64,000 nucleotides of DNA from Neobacillus drentensis (GTDB lineage Bacteria > Bacillota > Bacilli > Bacillales > Cytobacillaceae), in contig NZ_CP091110.1 in the NCBI RefSeq assembly GCF_021560175.1, forward strand, positions 3,276,001 to 3,340,000, written 5' to 3'. A program made the translations under genes and the position numbers. Below are positions 63,429-64,000 of this stretch, piece after piece (the first letter of the stretch is position 1; every line of letters starts with the position of its first letter). The notes beneath the pieces were generated by a model. That model ran no database searches. It was not told where the DNA came from and worked only from the letters and a program-made list of their open reading frames with translations.

Positions 63429-64000
63429 TTACCAGATAAACAACCCCACATACAAGGCACTTAGCAGCGAAACGGCAATTCCGCTCACTAACAGCTTCCA
63501 GACATTTTTTCCAATGATTCGAGATTTTTCATCCCCCATGATCGAAGCAATGGCTCCGTATATCATCCCCACTGTGCTAAAATTGGCAAAGGAAGTCAAA
63601 AACGTTGTAGCCACAGCAACGGTATGACGTGGTAAGGAAGCAAGATGCTTCTTAAGATCAATCATCGCGACAAATTCGTTTGTCGCAAGCTTTGTACCCA
63701 TCAACTGAGCAACATACATGGCATCATGTCCTGACAATCCTAGAAGAAAAGCAAAAGGACTAAAAATGAATGAAAAAATCTTTTGGACCGTAAGTCCATG
63801 TATAAAAAATCCTAATATTCCATTAACGCAGGCGGTTAACGCTACGTAACCCACCACCATCGCCATAATGACAATAACCATGCGAATTCCGACAAGCATA
63901 CTGTTAGAAATGGTAGAGAAGAAATCTTTTCGTTCATTCTTGGAAGGTACATAGACAATGTCTTCTTCTTTACTGACATCAATCGGATTTAACAAACTTG
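63429..64000 (-). CDS. Concentrative nucleoside transporter NupC-like, C-terminal part
   Basis: The visible 190 codons form the end of a CNT-family nucleoside:proton symporter; the beginning lies beyond the window edge, and the frame is still open at base 64000. Membrane segments and the segments GLSGHDAMYVAQLMGTKLATNEFVA, TFLTSFANFSTVGMIYGAIA and KNVWKLLVSGIAVSLLSALY match NupC/NupG C-termini. The transporter takes up nucleosides. Confidence 0.9.
   Translation of the reverse strand, partial: SLLNPIDVSKEEDIVYVPSKNERKDFFSTISNSMLVGIRMVIVIMAMVVGYVALTACVNGILGFFIHGLTVQKIFSFIFSPFAFLLGLSGHDAMYVAQLMGTKLATNEFVAMIDLKKHLASLPRHTVAVATTFLTSFANFSTVGMIYGAIASIMGDEKSRIIGKNVWKLLVSGIAVSLLSALYVGLFIW

Overview
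The window looks like chromosome from a low-GC, endospore-forming member of the Bacillaceae. It carries small acid-soluble spore protein genes (sspO, sspP, sspN, tlp), a GerP-type germination protein and a CotP-like Hsp20. Gene order around parC-parE-yneT-plsY-yneQ-yneP-tlp-sspN-yneN-citB-sspO-sspP matches the same stretch of Bacillus subtilis. I cannot name the species. No rRNA, tRNA or CRISPR array was seen.

Layout. 1-3.2 kb: end of an SDR oxidoreductase, a small membrane protein, a His/Tyr-rich miniprotein and two tandem paralogues of unknown function. 3.4-6.6 kb: a redox/envelope cluster (DsbA-like, DoxX, signal peptidase II paralogue) with a BlaI/BlaR1-type repressor-protease pair; three near-identical 17-bp palindromes link the three transcription units. 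6.7-7.2 kb: gene and probable group II intron debris. 7.2-14.1 kb: DinB, DUF1206, a heterodimeric ABC exporter with its MarR regulator, and a secreted protein. 14.2-36.8 kb: the conserved parC-to-sspP segment, interrupted by an IS1182-type element and an ABC-F gene with an attenuator leader. 37-40.6 kb: selenium genes. 41-48.8 kb: threonine catabolism, a serine hydrolase, a flavin oxidoreductase and the guanine-riboswitch xpt-pbuX operon. 48.8-51.6 kb: small unknown ORFs, a regulator remnant and a duplicated 3' end of pbuX. 51.7-64 kb: cold-shock protein, GerP-like protein, phosphonate-type ABC transporter, a BceRS/BceAB-like module, an MFS exporter, a DD-carboxypeptidase and the end of a nucleoside transporter.

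The most notable content is hidden from ordinary gene calling. Three reading frames are interrupted by an in-frame TGA that reads as selenocysteine: a HesB/IscA-like protein (22919-23209), a SelW/Rdx-family protein with a CxxU motif (39136-39375) and selenophosphate synthetase SelD itself (39517-40572). Each TGA is followed by a potential SECIS-like hairpin, and selA lies at 37052-38467. selB and selC (tRNA-Sec) are not in the window and must lie elsewhere if the trait is functional.

Other items worth attention are the BlaI/BlaR1-like circuit without a beta-lactam sensor domain, a family of TTGTCCAATAG hairpin repeats in two intergenic regions (one as a 52-bp tandem array), a 114-bp nested palindrome, and an IS that duplicated a 22-bp terminator palindrome. 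All calls were made by reading the sequence; no database search was run.
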